From: Salipiger mucosus DSM 16094
Lineage (GTDB): Bacteria; Pseudomonadota; Alphaproteobacteria; Rhodobacterales; Rhodobacteraceae
Direction of reading: 5' to 3'
Length of the DNA: 64,000 bases
Assembly (NCBI RefSeq): GCF_000442255.1
Contig: NZ_KE557274.1
Coordinates: 549,311 to 613,310 of the forward strand
The notes beneath the pieces were generated by a model that was given only the letters and a program-made list of their open reading frames with translations, was not told the origin of the DNA and ran no database searches. The translations under genes and the position numbers were made by a program. Each line of letters starts with the position of its first letter. Within the stretch, counting starts at the first letter, position 1. Positions 31,843 to 41,287 of the stretch are shown here, in pieces.

Positions 31843-32017
31843 GTTGGTGCAGAGGACATGCGGGTTTTCTGGAATGTCCACGGCGCCCCCATGGAGGGTG
31901 CTCAAACCGAGGAAGAATACCGCGCTCTTGGAGGTCTGCCAGCTGATACAAAGTGGCAGAAGATCTAGTGGACCTGCTCGAGGTGTGTGCCGACGCAACA
32001 TCGGCGCACTTGGAGGC

Positions 32018-32715
32018 TCAAGCCGTCACTGACCTGAAATCCGCACATAGATCCCAGACCTTCGCGAGGCCCACGCCCTGGACGCGGATTCCACCGGCGA
32101 TCTCGCCCGTGTAGGTTCGGTGATGATGTCCGTGGACGACCAGGCGCGCCTGCATATCTGCTGCCAGGCGGTCCAGGAACTCGACCCGAAATCATGGTTC
32201 GAAGGCGCCTCGTGAGTCACGAGGACATCCACCTGGTGCTGCCGGAGATCCTCGACGGTCCACGGCATGATCGTCGTCAGGTGTTTTCGGGGCAGGGTGC
32301 CTTTCCATCTCTCCTGCCGCGGCGTCCTCGCGATGAGCTCTTCCTCGGTGTCGAACCGGGCCTCGCCATCTCCACGCCAGAGTTTTCCGCGAATGACACC
32401 TCCGAGACCGCCGATCCGAATGCCGTCGATTTCGATGACTCGGCCGTCGATGCGGTGGGCATCGTACTCCTCCACGAGTTCCCAAAGACTGTCGCAGGAG
32501 TTGTCGTGGTTGCCGGTGATGAAGTGCAGGCCGATGCCACGCTCCAGGACTGCATCGAAGGCACGGCGGGCCTTTTCCGTGCCGTTCGGGTCCAGTTTCC
32601 CCTCGGCAAGATCGCCCAGGACGATCACGGCGCGCGGCTGCGTTTTCAGCGCTTCGAACAGCGGGTCCCAGCGGCCGTGCGGGTCTCCATAGAAGATGAT
32701 TTGTTCATTATTCAT
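32018..32715 (-). pseudogene. Metallophosphoesterase gene with a -1 frameshift
   Basis: Calcineurin-type phosphoesterase. The first frame gives IIFYGDPHGRWDPLFEAL, VIVLGDLAEGKLD and LHFITGNHDN, i.e. D-x-H, GD and GNHD metal motifs, and VLVTHEAPSNHDFG. After the G triplet near 32188 the expected C-terminus continues in another frame: VEFLDRLAADMQARLVVHGH, HHRTYTGEIAGGIRVQGVGL, ending SVTA. The last metal motif GHHH is thus out of frame. One missing G explains the break; a sequencing error is possible. Without the shift the product would be a normal 232-residue enzyme. Confidence 0.75.
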
Positions 32716-32799
32716 GGTGTGTTGTCAAGGATACTTCATGTTGCCAGGTAAGGCAACCTCGGGCAATCGGGGAGGGTGCCTATCCGGCTTCGGATGAGG

Positions 32800-33918
32800 T
32801 CACCTGGCATCCAGAAGATCGAAAAACGACGGCTGAGCCGCGGACACGGTGTCGTCCTCCAGTGACGACAAGCTCACTCCCAGGAGACGGATCGGCTTCT
32901 CGAAGGGATGCACTTCGCCAAGGATCGAGGCGGCGATCCGTGAGACATCCGGGGCATCACGGACTGACGTGCTCAGCGTGCGTTGCCGCGTGATCTGCTC
33001 GAAGTCCACGTACTTCACCTTCACGGTGACCGTCCGTCCGACGACGCCTTTTTCACGGGCGCGGGTTTCGACCTTCTGCGCGATGTTGCCGAGCTCGTGG
33101 ACGGCAGGCTCGAGATCCGTCAGGTCGGTCTCGAAGGTCTCTTCGGCGCCGACGGACTTGCGTTCGCGATGGGGTTGCACCGGGCGGTCGTCGATGCCAC
33201 GCGAGATGGCGTGGTAGTGCTCGGCCGAGGAGCCGAAGTGCTCGAGCAGGAACGTGATATCACGGTTCCTGAGATCGGCACCGGTCTCGATCCCAAGTCC
33301 ATGCATCTTCTCCTCGGTGACCGGCCCGATCCCGTGGAAACGGCCGACGGGCAGGGCGGCCACGAAGTCCAGCGCGCGCGATGGGCGGATGACCGTGAGG
33401 CCATCGGGCTTGTCCTGGTCGGACGCGAGCTTAGCGAGAAACTTGTTGAAGCTGACGCCGGCGGACGCAGTCAGCTCGGTTTCGGCTCGGATTGCCGCAC
33501 GGATTTCCGTGGCGATGTCGGTGGCCGTTGCGCCAGCATCGCACGCCTCGGTGACGTCCAGGTAGGCCTCGTCGAGAGAGAGTGGTTCGATGAGGTCCGT
33601 GTAGCGAAGGAAGATCTCGTGAATTTGCGCGGAGACGGCCCGGTACACATCGAACCTCGGGGCCACGAACACAAGGTCCGGGCACGCCCGGGCGGCGCTC
33701 GTGGAGGGCATGGCCGACTTCACGCCGAATGTCCGGGCCTCGTAGCTGGCGGCTGCCACGACGCCACGCGCCTTCGCACGGCCCACGGCCACCGGGACGC
33801 CGCGCAACTCGGGGCGATCTCGCTGTTCGACCGAAGCGAAGAAGGCATCCATGTCGATGTGGATGATCCGTCTGCGCGTCGTGGGCTGCGGTGCGGTGGG
33901 TGTGGGAGCGGGTGTCAT
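32800..33918 (-). CDS. dinB: DNA polymerase IV (Y-family)
   Basis: Error-prone translesion polymerase. 372 residues with RIIHIDMDAFFASVEQRDRP (first catalytic Asp), YEARTFGVKSAMPS, the SLDEAYLDVT motif with the second catalytic Asp-Glu pair, ASAGVSFNKFLAKLASDQDK, the HhH segment VGRFHGIGPVTEEKMHGLG and a little-finger domain. The C-terminal FFDLLDAR is a plausible beta-clamp binding tail. No good ribosome binding site or LexA box was seen upstream. Y-family polymerases are common on plasmids. Confidence 0.95.
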   Translation of the reverse strand: MTPAPTPTAPQPTTRRRIIHIDMDAFFASVEQRDRPELRGVPVAVGRAKARGVVAAASYEARTFGVKSAMPSTSAARACPDLVFVAPRFDVYRAVSAQIHEIFLRYTDLIEPLSLDEAYLDVTEACDAGATATDIATEIRAAIRAETELTASAGVSFNKFLAKLASDQDKPDGLTVIRPSRALDFVAALPVGRFHGIGPVTEEKMHGLGIETGADLRNRDITFLLEHFGSSAEHYHAISRGIDDRPVQPHRERKSVGAEETFETDLTDLEPAVHELGNIAQKVETRAREKGVVGRTVTVKVKYVDFEQITRQRTLSTSVRDAPDVSRIAASILGEVHPFEKPIRLLGVSLSSLEDDTVSAAQPSFFDLLDAR

Positions 33919-33977
33919 GCGTTGGTCTGGTTGGGCGTCCAGAATACCTAGGGTCAGTTGCGCCCATGTGAATGCAT

Positions 33978-34004
33978 CCCGTCGCCGATATCATGGGCGA
34001 CGGG
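33978..34004 (-). terminator. Hairpin at the end of the dehydrogenase operon
   Basis: CCCGTCGCC-N9-GGCGACGGG, perfect 9-bp arms, 18 bases past the stop of the GMC gene at 34023 and upstream of dinB. Terminator-like stem without T run. Confidence 0.55.
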
Positions 34005-34022
34005 CCCCGATCCCCCGCTTCG

Positions 34023-35645
34023 TCAATTGTCCGCGGCGCTGGCGGCAATGGTATCCACGGCGCGCAGAGACAGGGCTGCGATGGTGAGCGTTGGGTTCGC
34101 CGTGGCCGATGTTGGAAAGGTGCCCGAGCCCAGCAGGAACAAGTTGCGGTGATCGAAGCTGCGCAGGTCGCCATCGACCACTGCGTTTGCCGCGTCAGAG
34201 CCCATGCGCACCGTGCCGATGATATGGCCGGCGCCCTTGGCGTCCGGGGCATGGTTGATGTCGGTGGCACCCAGGGCGGCGAAGATCTCGGCATGGGCGT
34301 CTTGGGCGGCCTGCAGCCCGGCGCGCGTATAGTCGGAATAGGCATAATGGATGCGGGGCAGGGGCATGCCGTTGGCGTCGCGCTTGTCGGGGTCCAGCGT
34401 CACCCGGTTTTCCGGGTCCGGCGATTGCTCGACCAATGAGGTCAGGCGGATCTGGCGCGAGGTCGCATCCTTGATTGCGGCGTCTAGCTCGGTCCCGCGT
34501 AATCCGGTCTTCGCCAGCGTGGCAGCGGTCGAGAGGGGCGCACCGGTGGGCCAGTTGTGGCCGTCGTTGCCGATCTCGATCCGAAAGGCCGCGCGGTCCT
34601 TTCGAAATGCGCCGTCGCGTAGGCTTTCGATTCCCGAGGTGGAGAGCGGGCCCCGGAAGGGCCAGACCGGATCTGGTGCCATGGCCCAGCTAAGCTTGGA
34701 GGGATGGTCCATCAGGTTGCGCCCGACCTGGTCGGAACTGTTGGAGATGCCGGCCTCGGCCCCCTCCTGGGCGGAGTTGAGCAACAGCCGCGGGGTCTCG
34801 ATGCCATGGGCCGCGAGGACGACGACCTTGCCGGTGGCGGTGCCGGTGCTGCCATCGGCGCGGCGGAAATCGACCGAGGAGATCTTGCCGTCAGGCCCGA
34901 GGTTGAGGCGCGTGGCGGTGGTCTGATCGTGAACGGTCGCGCCGTTGGCTTCGGCCTGGGCGACGTGCACGGTGGCATCGTATTTGGCCTGGATCGGGCA
35001 GATCGGGATGCACGATCCGTTGCCGCAACATTCTGGCCGCTCCGCATGAAACTCCGAGTTGCGTCCCTGCGGGGTTGAGCGCACTTTGTATTTTGTGCCC
35101 TCCAGCGCATTGAACATCTGCTTATCCGAATAGGTCATCGGAATCCCCGGCATCGGGAAGTCGCCCGACCGGGGCGATCCCAGATCCTCTGTGCTGTCCC
35201 CGGCGACGCCGATTTCCTGTTCGGCGGCCAGGTAGAAAGGCTCAAGCGCATCATAGTCAAAGGGCCAGTCCACCGCATGGCCGTAGGTCGACTTCAAGTT
35301 GAAATCGGTGGGCAGGTTGCGAAGGGTCGTTCCCAGCCAGTGCCAGGTCGTGCCGCCGACCACTTTCACATAGGTGGATTTGAAATTCTCTGGGCCGGCC
35401 TGCTGATAATACTCCTCGATCTTGTGGCTTAGCGGATGCGGGGCGGTATCGTCGTTCGGATAGGGCGATTCCGGCACCTTGATTTTGGCTTTCCAGAATC
35501 TATCGACGGCATCGAAGCGGTCGATCTTCTTTCCGCTTTCCAGAAATGCGACCGTCAGGCCCTTTTGCGCCAGTTTGGCGCCGGCCAGGGCGCCAGCGAC
35601 CCCGGTGCCGATGATGAGAATGTCTGCGGTGATATCAGAAGCCAT
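34023..35645 (-). CDS. GMC-family FAD/3Fe-4S sugar-type dehydrogenase, large subunit
   Basis: Periplasmic oxidation of a sugar, polyol or similar alcohol. 540 residues from ATG 35645 (MASDITADILIIGTGVAG); upstream reading has no coding character. The FAD motif is ILIIGTGVAGALAGAKLAQKG. RPECCGNGSCIPICPIQAKY matches the cysteine pattern that binds the 3Fe-4S cluster in bacterial FAD-glucose dehydrogenase. C-terminal GMC signature TSATANPTLTIAALSLRAVD. It follows the Tat-exported small subunit by 52 bases and lies in an operon with a multicopper oxidase and a cytochrome c. Substrate not predictable. Confidence 0.88.
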   Translation of the reverse strand: MASDITADILIIGTGVAGALAGAKLAQKGLTVAFLESGKKIDRFDAVDRFWKAKIKVPESPYPNDDTAPHPLSHKIEEYYQQAGPENFKSTYVKVVGGTTWHWLGTTLRNLPTDFNLKSTYGHAVDWPFDYDALEPFYLAAEQEIGVAGDSTEDLGSPRSGDFPMPGIPMTYSDKQMFNALEGTKYKVRSTPQGRNSEFHAERPECCGNGSCIPICPIQAKYDATVHVAQAEANGATVHDQTTATRLNLGPDGKISSVDFRRADGSTGTATGKVVVLAAHGIETPRLLLNSAQEGAEAGISNSSDQVGRNLMDHPSKLSWAMAPDPVWPFRGPLSTSGIESLRDGAFRKDRAAFRIEIGNDGHNWPTGAPLSTAATLAKTGLRGTELDAAIKDATSRQIRLTSLVEQSPDPENRVTLDPDKRDANGMPLPRIHYAYSDYTRAGLQAAQDAHAEIFAALGATDINHAPDAKGAGHIIGTVRMGSDAANAVVDGDLRSFDHRNLFLLGSGTFPTSATANPTLTIAALSLRAVDTIAASAADN

Positions 35646-35697
35646 GGCAAGCCGTCCTTGCTGGAAGAGGGTGGGAGATGGGGCGCCGATCAGGACG

Positions 35698-36144
35698 TCA
35701 GCCTTCTGGCGGGTCCGACCAATACCCCATGCCGCCCCCGCAGGATGCCATTGGCTTGCTGAAATCCACCGCCTGCCACACCAGAGCATCCGTATAGGTC
35801 AACACGTCCAGATCTTCGGGATCGGGGGATTCTCCGGTATACCAGGCCGATACGATAGCATTGGCCAGGTCATCGTCATCTGTATCGCCAGCGACCATGG
35901 CGGCGATGTCATCGCCACGCCCGAGGCCGGAAAAGGCCTTGAGCATGACTGAGGCAATATCCTGATCAAGCCCCTCCTGCCTGGTCAGCTTCTCCGAAAA
36001 CGCGAGGAAGTCGGGGGGCTCCATCCCGGCGGCAAAGGCTCCTGCCGGAAACTGCAGGGCCGACAGCGCGGAAACTGCCGTCATGGTAGAGAGAAATTTT
36101 CGGCGCGTCAGGGACGGCGTATTGGCGGCAGGAGCGTGATTCAT
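35698..36144 (-). CDS. Tat-exported small subunit of sugar/sorbitol dehydrogenase type
   Basis: 148 residues. Twin-arginine signal: SLTRRKFLSTMTAVSALSAL with cleavage near AFA-AG. The mature part (FLAFSEKLTRQEGLDQDIAS, then ANAIVSAWYTGESP and YTDALVWQAVDF) matches the small subunits that chaperone FAD-dependent glucose/fructose dehydrogenases through Tat. AAAGGA precedes the ATG. Partner of the large subunit directly downstream. Confidence 0.8.
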   Translation of the reverse strand: MNHAPAANTPSLTRRKFLSTMTAVSALSALQFPAGAFAAGMEPPDFLAFSEKLTRQEGLDQDIASVMLKAFSGLGRGDDIAAMVAGDTDDDDLANAIVSAWYTGESPDPEDLDVLTYTDALVWQAVDFSKPMASCGGGMGYWSDPPEG

Positions 36145-36210
36145 GTGGATGTTCCTTTCGTCATGATCCCGAAGCGCCGCGTGCTTCGGGCGCCAGCCGG
36201 GCAGCCTCGA

Positions 36211-38017
36211 TCAGCCCTTTTCGTGTGTGCCATGGCCACGCGCCTGGGCCGGATCCAGGATCAGCATGTTTTGCATCATGCCGGTGTCCTCATGCGGCAG
36301 GATATGACAGTGATAGACGATTTTCCCGGTCCATTGCCGATAGGTCTGGCGGATTGTCACCTGCTTGCCCATCGGCACCCAAACCGTGTCCTGAATGAGG
36401 ATCTCGTCATCGTCGTAGCGGATCTCGTTCGTGACCGTCCCGTCGGGGGCCAGATCTGCAATGCCGATCACAGCAAAGGAATTGGCGTGGATGTGGAAGG
36501 GGTGTCCTTCGGAATTGTTCTGATGGCCGGGCGAGGCATTTTTGTCGGGTCATTTGGGGGTGTCCCGGAGAGCCGATGATCCAGTCCTCCACCGTGTCCA
36601 GCATGACCACCTGAGAGACGCTGAGCTCCTCGTATTGCTGGTTGTTGATAAAGAAATCAATGCCGACAACCGGGTTTGCCTTCGCGGGAAACTGCATGCC
36701 GAAGGTAATATAACGAGTCTTGGAGACCTGCGAATCCGAGGGCAGGGGGAAATGACGCGTCTGCACCGGAAGCTTGGCGGGCAGTGCCATGTCCTTGCGA
36801 TCCTCGGTCACCACGATGCGGGCCAGAAGCCGCCCGTCACTTTTGAGGAATTGCAGCGATTGCGGCGCTTGGCGCAGTTCGTAGATGCCCGGCTTCGCAG
36901 CGGCCTTGACCAGGAACTCGCCGCGGTTCGCGGGCGCAAGAAGCAACTGGCTGTCGGTCGCGGGGGCCCCGGGTGGCAGGGCTGGCAGGCGGCGCAGCCG
37001 GGGCAGGTTGACCCCGTCCATGCCGATCAGGTGCAGATCATGGCCCTGCAGATAGATCGGCATGACATCGTCTGAATTGGCATTGAGCATGCGGAACCGC
37101 GCAACCTCGCCCTGCGCCAGGGTATAGGTCGGAATGCCGGTATCGATCTGCGTGCCATGCGGGTGCGCCGGATCGTTGGGGTTGTGCACCTCCTTGAAAA
37201 TCGGCTCACCATTGAGCAGGAAATACCGCAGCCGGTAGTCCCCCGTGGTGAAGCCACCCTTGAGGTCCGGTTGTACCTCGCCATGAATGGTGACGTTGCT
37301 GCCGAAGGTCTGCCAGATCGCGTTTTGGCGGGGCTCGTAGATATAGGTGCCCGCGCCATCCTTGTCCGGGTTGTCGGTCGGAAACAGGCCGATGTCCTGC
37401 ACCACGAGGATATGCTCCTGCGCGGCCTTGAGTTCCGGCACCTCGTCGAGATCGCCGCGGATCAGGATAGCGCCGGCCATGCCGCTGACCGCCTGCACCG
37501 CCGTCGAGCCGTGCTTGTGCGGGTGGTACCAGAACAGGCCGGGAGGCTGGTCCTCGGGGATGATGACACTGTAGGATTTCTGCCCGCCTTCGGGCGGAAC
37601 CGAAATCATGGGTGCCAGAGGGTCGGAGGTGCCGAGCGGCTCGAAGATATGCGGCGCGATTTCCAGCCCGTGCATATGCAGGTTGGTGGAATTCAGATCG
37701 TGGGGGACATTGTGGTTGCCGTCCCATTCGGAGGAATCATAGGCCGTGAGGTCGTTGACGATATCGACATTCAAGGTCTCGCCCGGGCGGGCCTCCAGCA
37801 GGGGGCCGGGAACCGTGCCATTCCAAGAACGCAGTTTGACCGGCGTGCCGTCCAACGTCTTACTCAGCCATTGTGCCGTCAGTTGGTAGTTGCGCTGCGG
37901 ACCGGTCTTCGGCGACGAAGGCGGCGCGGTCTGACTGCCGGCCTGGACCGGCATACCGGCCGCGGCCAGCACGCCGCCAGAACGGGATAGAAAACCCCGG
38001 CGTGTCACTTTCACCAT
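36211..38017 (-). pseudogene. Tat-exported multicopper oxidase gene with a +1 frameshift
   Basis: Laccase-like copper oxidase. Tat signal TRRGFLSRSGGVLAAAG; copper motifs STNLHMHGLEI and FWYHPHKHGS are in frame one. Near the T run at 36539-36543 the frame is lost: frame one ends in an Arg-rich tail, whereas the expected C-terminal copper site continues in the next frame as NNSEGHPFHIHANSF, then GKIVYHCHILPHEDTGMM. Removing one A from the coding-strand run restores a single protein of about 600 residues. It is the second gene of the cytochrome-oxidase-dehydrogenase operon (18 bases after the cytochrome). Sequencing error versus true inactivation is open. Confidence 0.8.
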
Positions 38018-38035
38018 GAAGCTGCTCCTGGCGGT

Positions 38036-39445
38036 TCAGAACTGGTTGGGATCGGTACAGGCGTTCGGGGTGCCCTTGTTAGCGAAAACCGAATGCTGTT
38101 CGAAGGCCACGGCCATCTGAAGCGAGGAATCCAGCGGGATCGCTCCGGGAAATGCGCCGCTGGGGTAGAGGTCCGGGAACTGGTAGTTGGAGAAATAGGC
38201 GGCGTTCTGCGGGCTGCCGCCATCGGCGCAGATGCCCGGAAAGCCGAAGACCGGGGGGATGTCCTGACCGGTGTCCGCGCTGGTCTGGTCGGCGGCGGCG
38301 AAGGCAGCGGTGTGGCACGACACGCAGGACGACTTGGGGTTGTCTACGGGGCCGGCCAGGCGGCCCGCGCAGCCCCAATGCTCGTAGGTGTCGATCTTGG
38401 TATTGAGCACGCTTTGCGACGCCGGGACGCTGTCGGCACGGGGCACGGCCGGAAAGGTGTCCGGATCAGATCCCCATTGCAGCCCCAGCGGCACCAGCCG
38501 CTCGAGCACGGTGTCGCCCGGCGCATTGGCGGAATAGCCGAAGGTGCCGTATACCCAGCGGGTCGGGGAGCGATGATCGACGACGGCCACATCGACCTGG
38601 GTGAGGCGCGTGGTCTGCAGGCCGCGCTGGCAGGTATATTCCTCGTCCGAGGATACTTGGTGGCGGTTCACCTGCCAGACTGCGGAGTCCGCGAGATAGG
38701 GCACACAGTCCGGCGTCGCGTTCGTAGTCAGGAACTTGGCGACCAGCGTGCCTTCGGAAAAGGGGAGGCCGGCGGGAACCGTTTTCCCGTTTTGCTCGAC
38801 TAGCGCCGGTGCGCCGTCCTCCGGGAAGGCCTGACCCAGGGCATAGGCGCCCCATTTGTTGTAGACTCCGACCGCCCAGCTTTCGAAACCATGGGCAAAG
38901 CGGGCCTGGCAGGCCTCGGTCATCCCCGAGATCGGGGTCGCGTTGGGCATCGGGCTTCCAAGGAAATCGGATAGATGCGCGGTGCGCTCATTGGTGGTTC
39001 CATGAGCGAACTCGCGGCCCATCGTTGGATCATAGGCCATCCAGGGCATGTGAAACCAAGCTGTCTCGCCGTTCACGTTCGTCTGGAAGCCCAGCTCATT
39101 GGACAGGTTCGGGTCCTGGCCGCGCAGCACGACTTCCATGATCGCAGCGATGTAGTCTTTCCAAGGGCCGCTTTGCCAATCGAGCGGAGCTTCCGAGGAG
39201 AAATCCACGTCGATGAACAGCCACGGACACTCCTGCTTGCCGCATTCTCCGGGGTCCTGTTTAGGGTAGTCGTGGCTTAGCTCGAACACCGGCCCGCTGT
39301 AGTCGACTGGGGGCGTATTGACCGCATCTCGAAAGGCAAGATCCGCCGCGGATTCCTGAGCGAGCGAGGCGCCGGTGGAAAGTGTGCCCATGGCGAGTGA
39401 CAGGGCAAAAGCCGAGCGGGAGAAAGCGGGCGTGAAAGGCGCCAT
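38036..39445 (-). CDS. Secreted monoheme c-type cytochrome (469 aa)
   Basis: ATG 39445 has AAAGGA nine bases upstream. Signal peptide MAPFTPAFSRSAFALSLAMG with cleavage near SLA-QE. A single CxxCH heme site (KSSCVSCHTAAF) lies near residue 375. The remainder is not a classical cytochrome c; it has Trp/Tyr-rich parts such as ETAWFHMPWMAYDPTMGREF and several extra Cys. Probably a large periplasmic electron carrier or enzyme with a heme domain, linking the FAD dehydrogenase to the multicopper oxidase encoded downstream. First gene of the operon. Confidence 0.75.
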   Translation of the reverse strand: MAPFTPAFSRSAFALSLAMGTLSTGASLAQESAADLAFRDAVNTPPVDYSGPVFELSHDYPKQDPGECGKQECPWLFIDVDFSSEAPLDWQSGPWKDYIAAIMEVVLRGQDPNLSNELGFQTNVNGETAWFHMPWMAYDPTMGREFAHGTTNERTAHLSDFLGSPMPNATPISGMTEACQARFAHGFESWAVGVYNKWGAYALGQAFPEDGAPALVEQNGKTVPAGLPFSEGTLVAKFLTTNATPDCVPYLADSAVWQVNRHQVSSDEEYTCQRGLQTTRLTQVDVAVVDHRSPTRWVYGTFGYSANAPGDTVLERLVPLGLQWGSDPDTFPAVPRADSVPASQSVLNTKIDTYEHWGCAGRLAGPVDNPKSSCVSCHTAAFAAADQTSADTGQDIPPVFGFPGICADGGSPQNAAYFSNYQFPDLYPSGAFPGAIPLDSSLQMAVAFEQHSVFANKGTPNACTDPNQF

Positions 39446-39492
39446 CGAGCAGAATCCTTTGACCAATAACAGGTTACTTCAACCCTAGGCGC

Positions 39493-39538
39493 ATGTGGCA
39501 GGTCAAGGCAACCTATGCGTGAGAGAGGCGTATGTTGA
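39493..39538 (+). repeat. Left copy of a 46-bp direct repeat around the IS5 gene
   Basis: Shares ATGTGGCAGGTCAAG at the start and CGTATGTTGA at the end with 40745-40790; the middle is diverged. It lies 75 bases upstream of the IS5 transposase start. Confidence 0.5.
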
Positions 39539-39619
39539 TTTGCTTGAGGAGAGTCTGAAAAACCTCGCGCTTTGGCCGGGTTGAGATAAACTGGGCGAGA
39601 CGAAGAAGGATGCCCACCA

Positions 39620-40576
39620 ATGCCCAAGCAACCTGCGTTTCCCGGTCTCCGCCACGCGATGAAGAAGAAGCAGACCCGGCGTGAGAAGTTTCTCGCGGAG
39701 ATGGACTCGGTGGTGCCCTGGACGCGCCTTCTGGCGCTGATTGAGCCGCATTATCCGAAGGTTGGGCCGAAGGGTGGTCGGCCGCCGATGCCACTGGAGA
39801 CGATGCTGCGGGTGTATTTCCTGCAGCAATGGTATGCGCTGAGCGATCCCATGGCTGAGGAGATGCTCTACGACAGCGAGTCCATGCGCCGGTTCGCAGG
39901 CATCGAACTCGGTGATGATCGTGTCCCGGATGAGACGACGATCCTGAACTTCAGACACCTGCTGGAGAAGCACGCGCTGACGGAGCGTTTGTTCGTTGAA
40001 GTGAACAAACATCTGGCCGATCAGGGCATCACGCTGCGCTCGGGCACACTGGTCGATGCGACGATCATCGACGCGCCGTCCTCGACCAAGAACGAAGCCG
40101 GGGCGCGCGATCCGGAGATGTCGTCAACGAAGAAGGGCAATGACTGGTTCTTCGGGATGAAGGCGCACGTTGGCGTCGATGCCGAGAGCGGCATCGTGCA
40201 TAGCCTCGAGACCACCACGGCGAAGGTGCATGACAGCCAGGTCTGGGATGAGCTCCTCCATGGCGAGGAGACGTCGGTGTGGGCGGACAAGGGCTATGTC
40301 AGCGCTGCGCGCGAGGCCCATTTCTCCGGCCCGGACAAGTTCTGGGGCGTCATGCGGAAGGCGCCGAAGGGCGCTGCGCTGGACCCCATCGACGAGCACA
40401 TCAATCGGATTATCGCGATGGTGCGGGCGCGGGTGGAGCATCCATTCCGCGTGCTCAAGCGCCAATTCGGGTATCTGAAGACCCGCTACCGTGGCCTCGC
40501 GAAGAACCGCGCGCAGCTCTTCACGCTGTTCGCCCTCGGCAACCTCTTTCTCGTGCGACGGAGGTTGATGGCGTGA
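39620..40576 (+). CDS. IS5-family transposase
   Basis: DDE transposase of 318 residues: WTRLLALIEPHYPKVGPKGG and PPMPLETMLRVYFLQQWY at the N-terminus, ETTILNFRHLLEKHALTERL, the first catalytic Asp in SGTLVDATIIDAPSSTKN, VHDSQVWDELLHGEETSVWA with DKGY, and the C-terminal EHPFRVLKRQFGYLKTRYRG including catalytic Glu. Full length and in frame. The terminal inverted repeats were not resolved; AGTCTGA at 39550 and the inverse TCAGAC at 40594 are weak candidates. Confidence 0.9.
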   Translation: MPKQPAFPGLRHAMKKKQTRREKFLAEMDSVVPWTRLLALIEPHYPKVGPKGGRPPMPLETMLRVYFLQQWYALSDPMAEEMLYDSESMRRFAGIELGDDRVPDETTILNFRHLLEKHALTERLFVEVNKHLADQGITLRSGTLVDATIIDAPSSTKNEAGARDPEMSSTKKGNDWFFGMKAHVGVDAESGIVHSLETTTAKVHDSQVWDELLHGEETSVWADKGYVSAAREAHFSGPDKFWGVMRKAPKGAALDPIDEHINRIIAMVRARVEHPFRVLKRQFGYLKTRYRGLAKNRAQLFTLFALGNLFLVRRRLMA

Positions 40577-41287
40577 GGCGGAGTCTGTCCTCAGACGCGG
40601 TATTGGGCGCTCGAGATCCACAGATCAGGTGCAACAAGCCCGGTCCGCAGCGCATCTGCCGCTTTCAAAACGCGAGGGCCCGGTAATCGGCGCAGCCGAA
40701 GCGGTAGATCAGACGTTCCTTGAAATATTGTTGGATCGTTGACGAATGTGGCAGGTCAAGACTCCCTTTGCGGGAGCGGGCCGTATGTTGAACTGTGTAA
40801 AGAACTGTCCCGGGACCAGCTTATAGCGCCCTGAGGTAGCGTCCGGAAAATAGTTTGGTAATCGCATGGCCGCGGCATCACATATTGTCCGGATTACATG
40901 GTGAATTCGGGCGGGGGATCAGCGCCGCGCGCGAAGCGTTACCGATCTTTGACCGGGCCTGGACACACCGTGAATTGGACGAAGCCGAGATGACTTTCTT
41001 GTCATTGCCGTCAGAGGCGCGGCGGCACGCTGTTCCGTGCCACGAAGTCGCTGATCATATGGTGGCGCGGATCCTTTCCGACGCGCGCAAGACTGGCGCT
41101 CGTGAGGGTTTTCGGAACGCCGGCAGCTGATGGCGAGCGCGGGAGCGCCTGTCAAAGGCTTTCAAACCTGCGTAACAATCCGAGCAATCGGTCCCGGAAA
41201 TCCCCATATATTGGCTATACGTACCTCTTGCAGCAAGGGGCGGTGTCTTGAACGTTGCCGACCCCGCGAAACGGAAAGGAGATACCG
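40577..41287. other. Gene-poor stretch with insertion debris
   Basis: Holds the right copy of the 46-bp repeat (40745-40790) and a possible eroded coding remnant on the plus strand at about 40910-41130 that reads ELDEAEMTFLSLPSEARRHA and VADHMVARILSDARKTGARE, without a good start. No RNA gene or further element was recognised. Confidence 0.4.
40745..40790 (+). repeat. Right copy of the 46-bp direct repeat
   Basis: Begins ATGTGGCAGGTCAAG and ends CGTATGTTGA like the copy at 39493-39538. Too diverged (about three quarters identical) for a target-site duplication; perhaps the end of a second, lost element. Confidence 0.5.

Noticed and set aside
31631-32017. Minus-strand frames of up to 187 codons after the small membrane gene
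   Set aside because: Composition is Arg/Pro/Ser-rich without motifs, and the plus strand holds a better supported zinc-ribbon mini gene.
33919-33960. LexA (SOS) box upstream of dinB or recX
   Set aside because: No GTTC-N7-GTTC pattern was found in either upstream gap.
39493-40790. 46-bp repeats as IS5 target-site duplications
   Set aside because: IS5-family elements duplicate only a few bases, and these copies differ at many positions.
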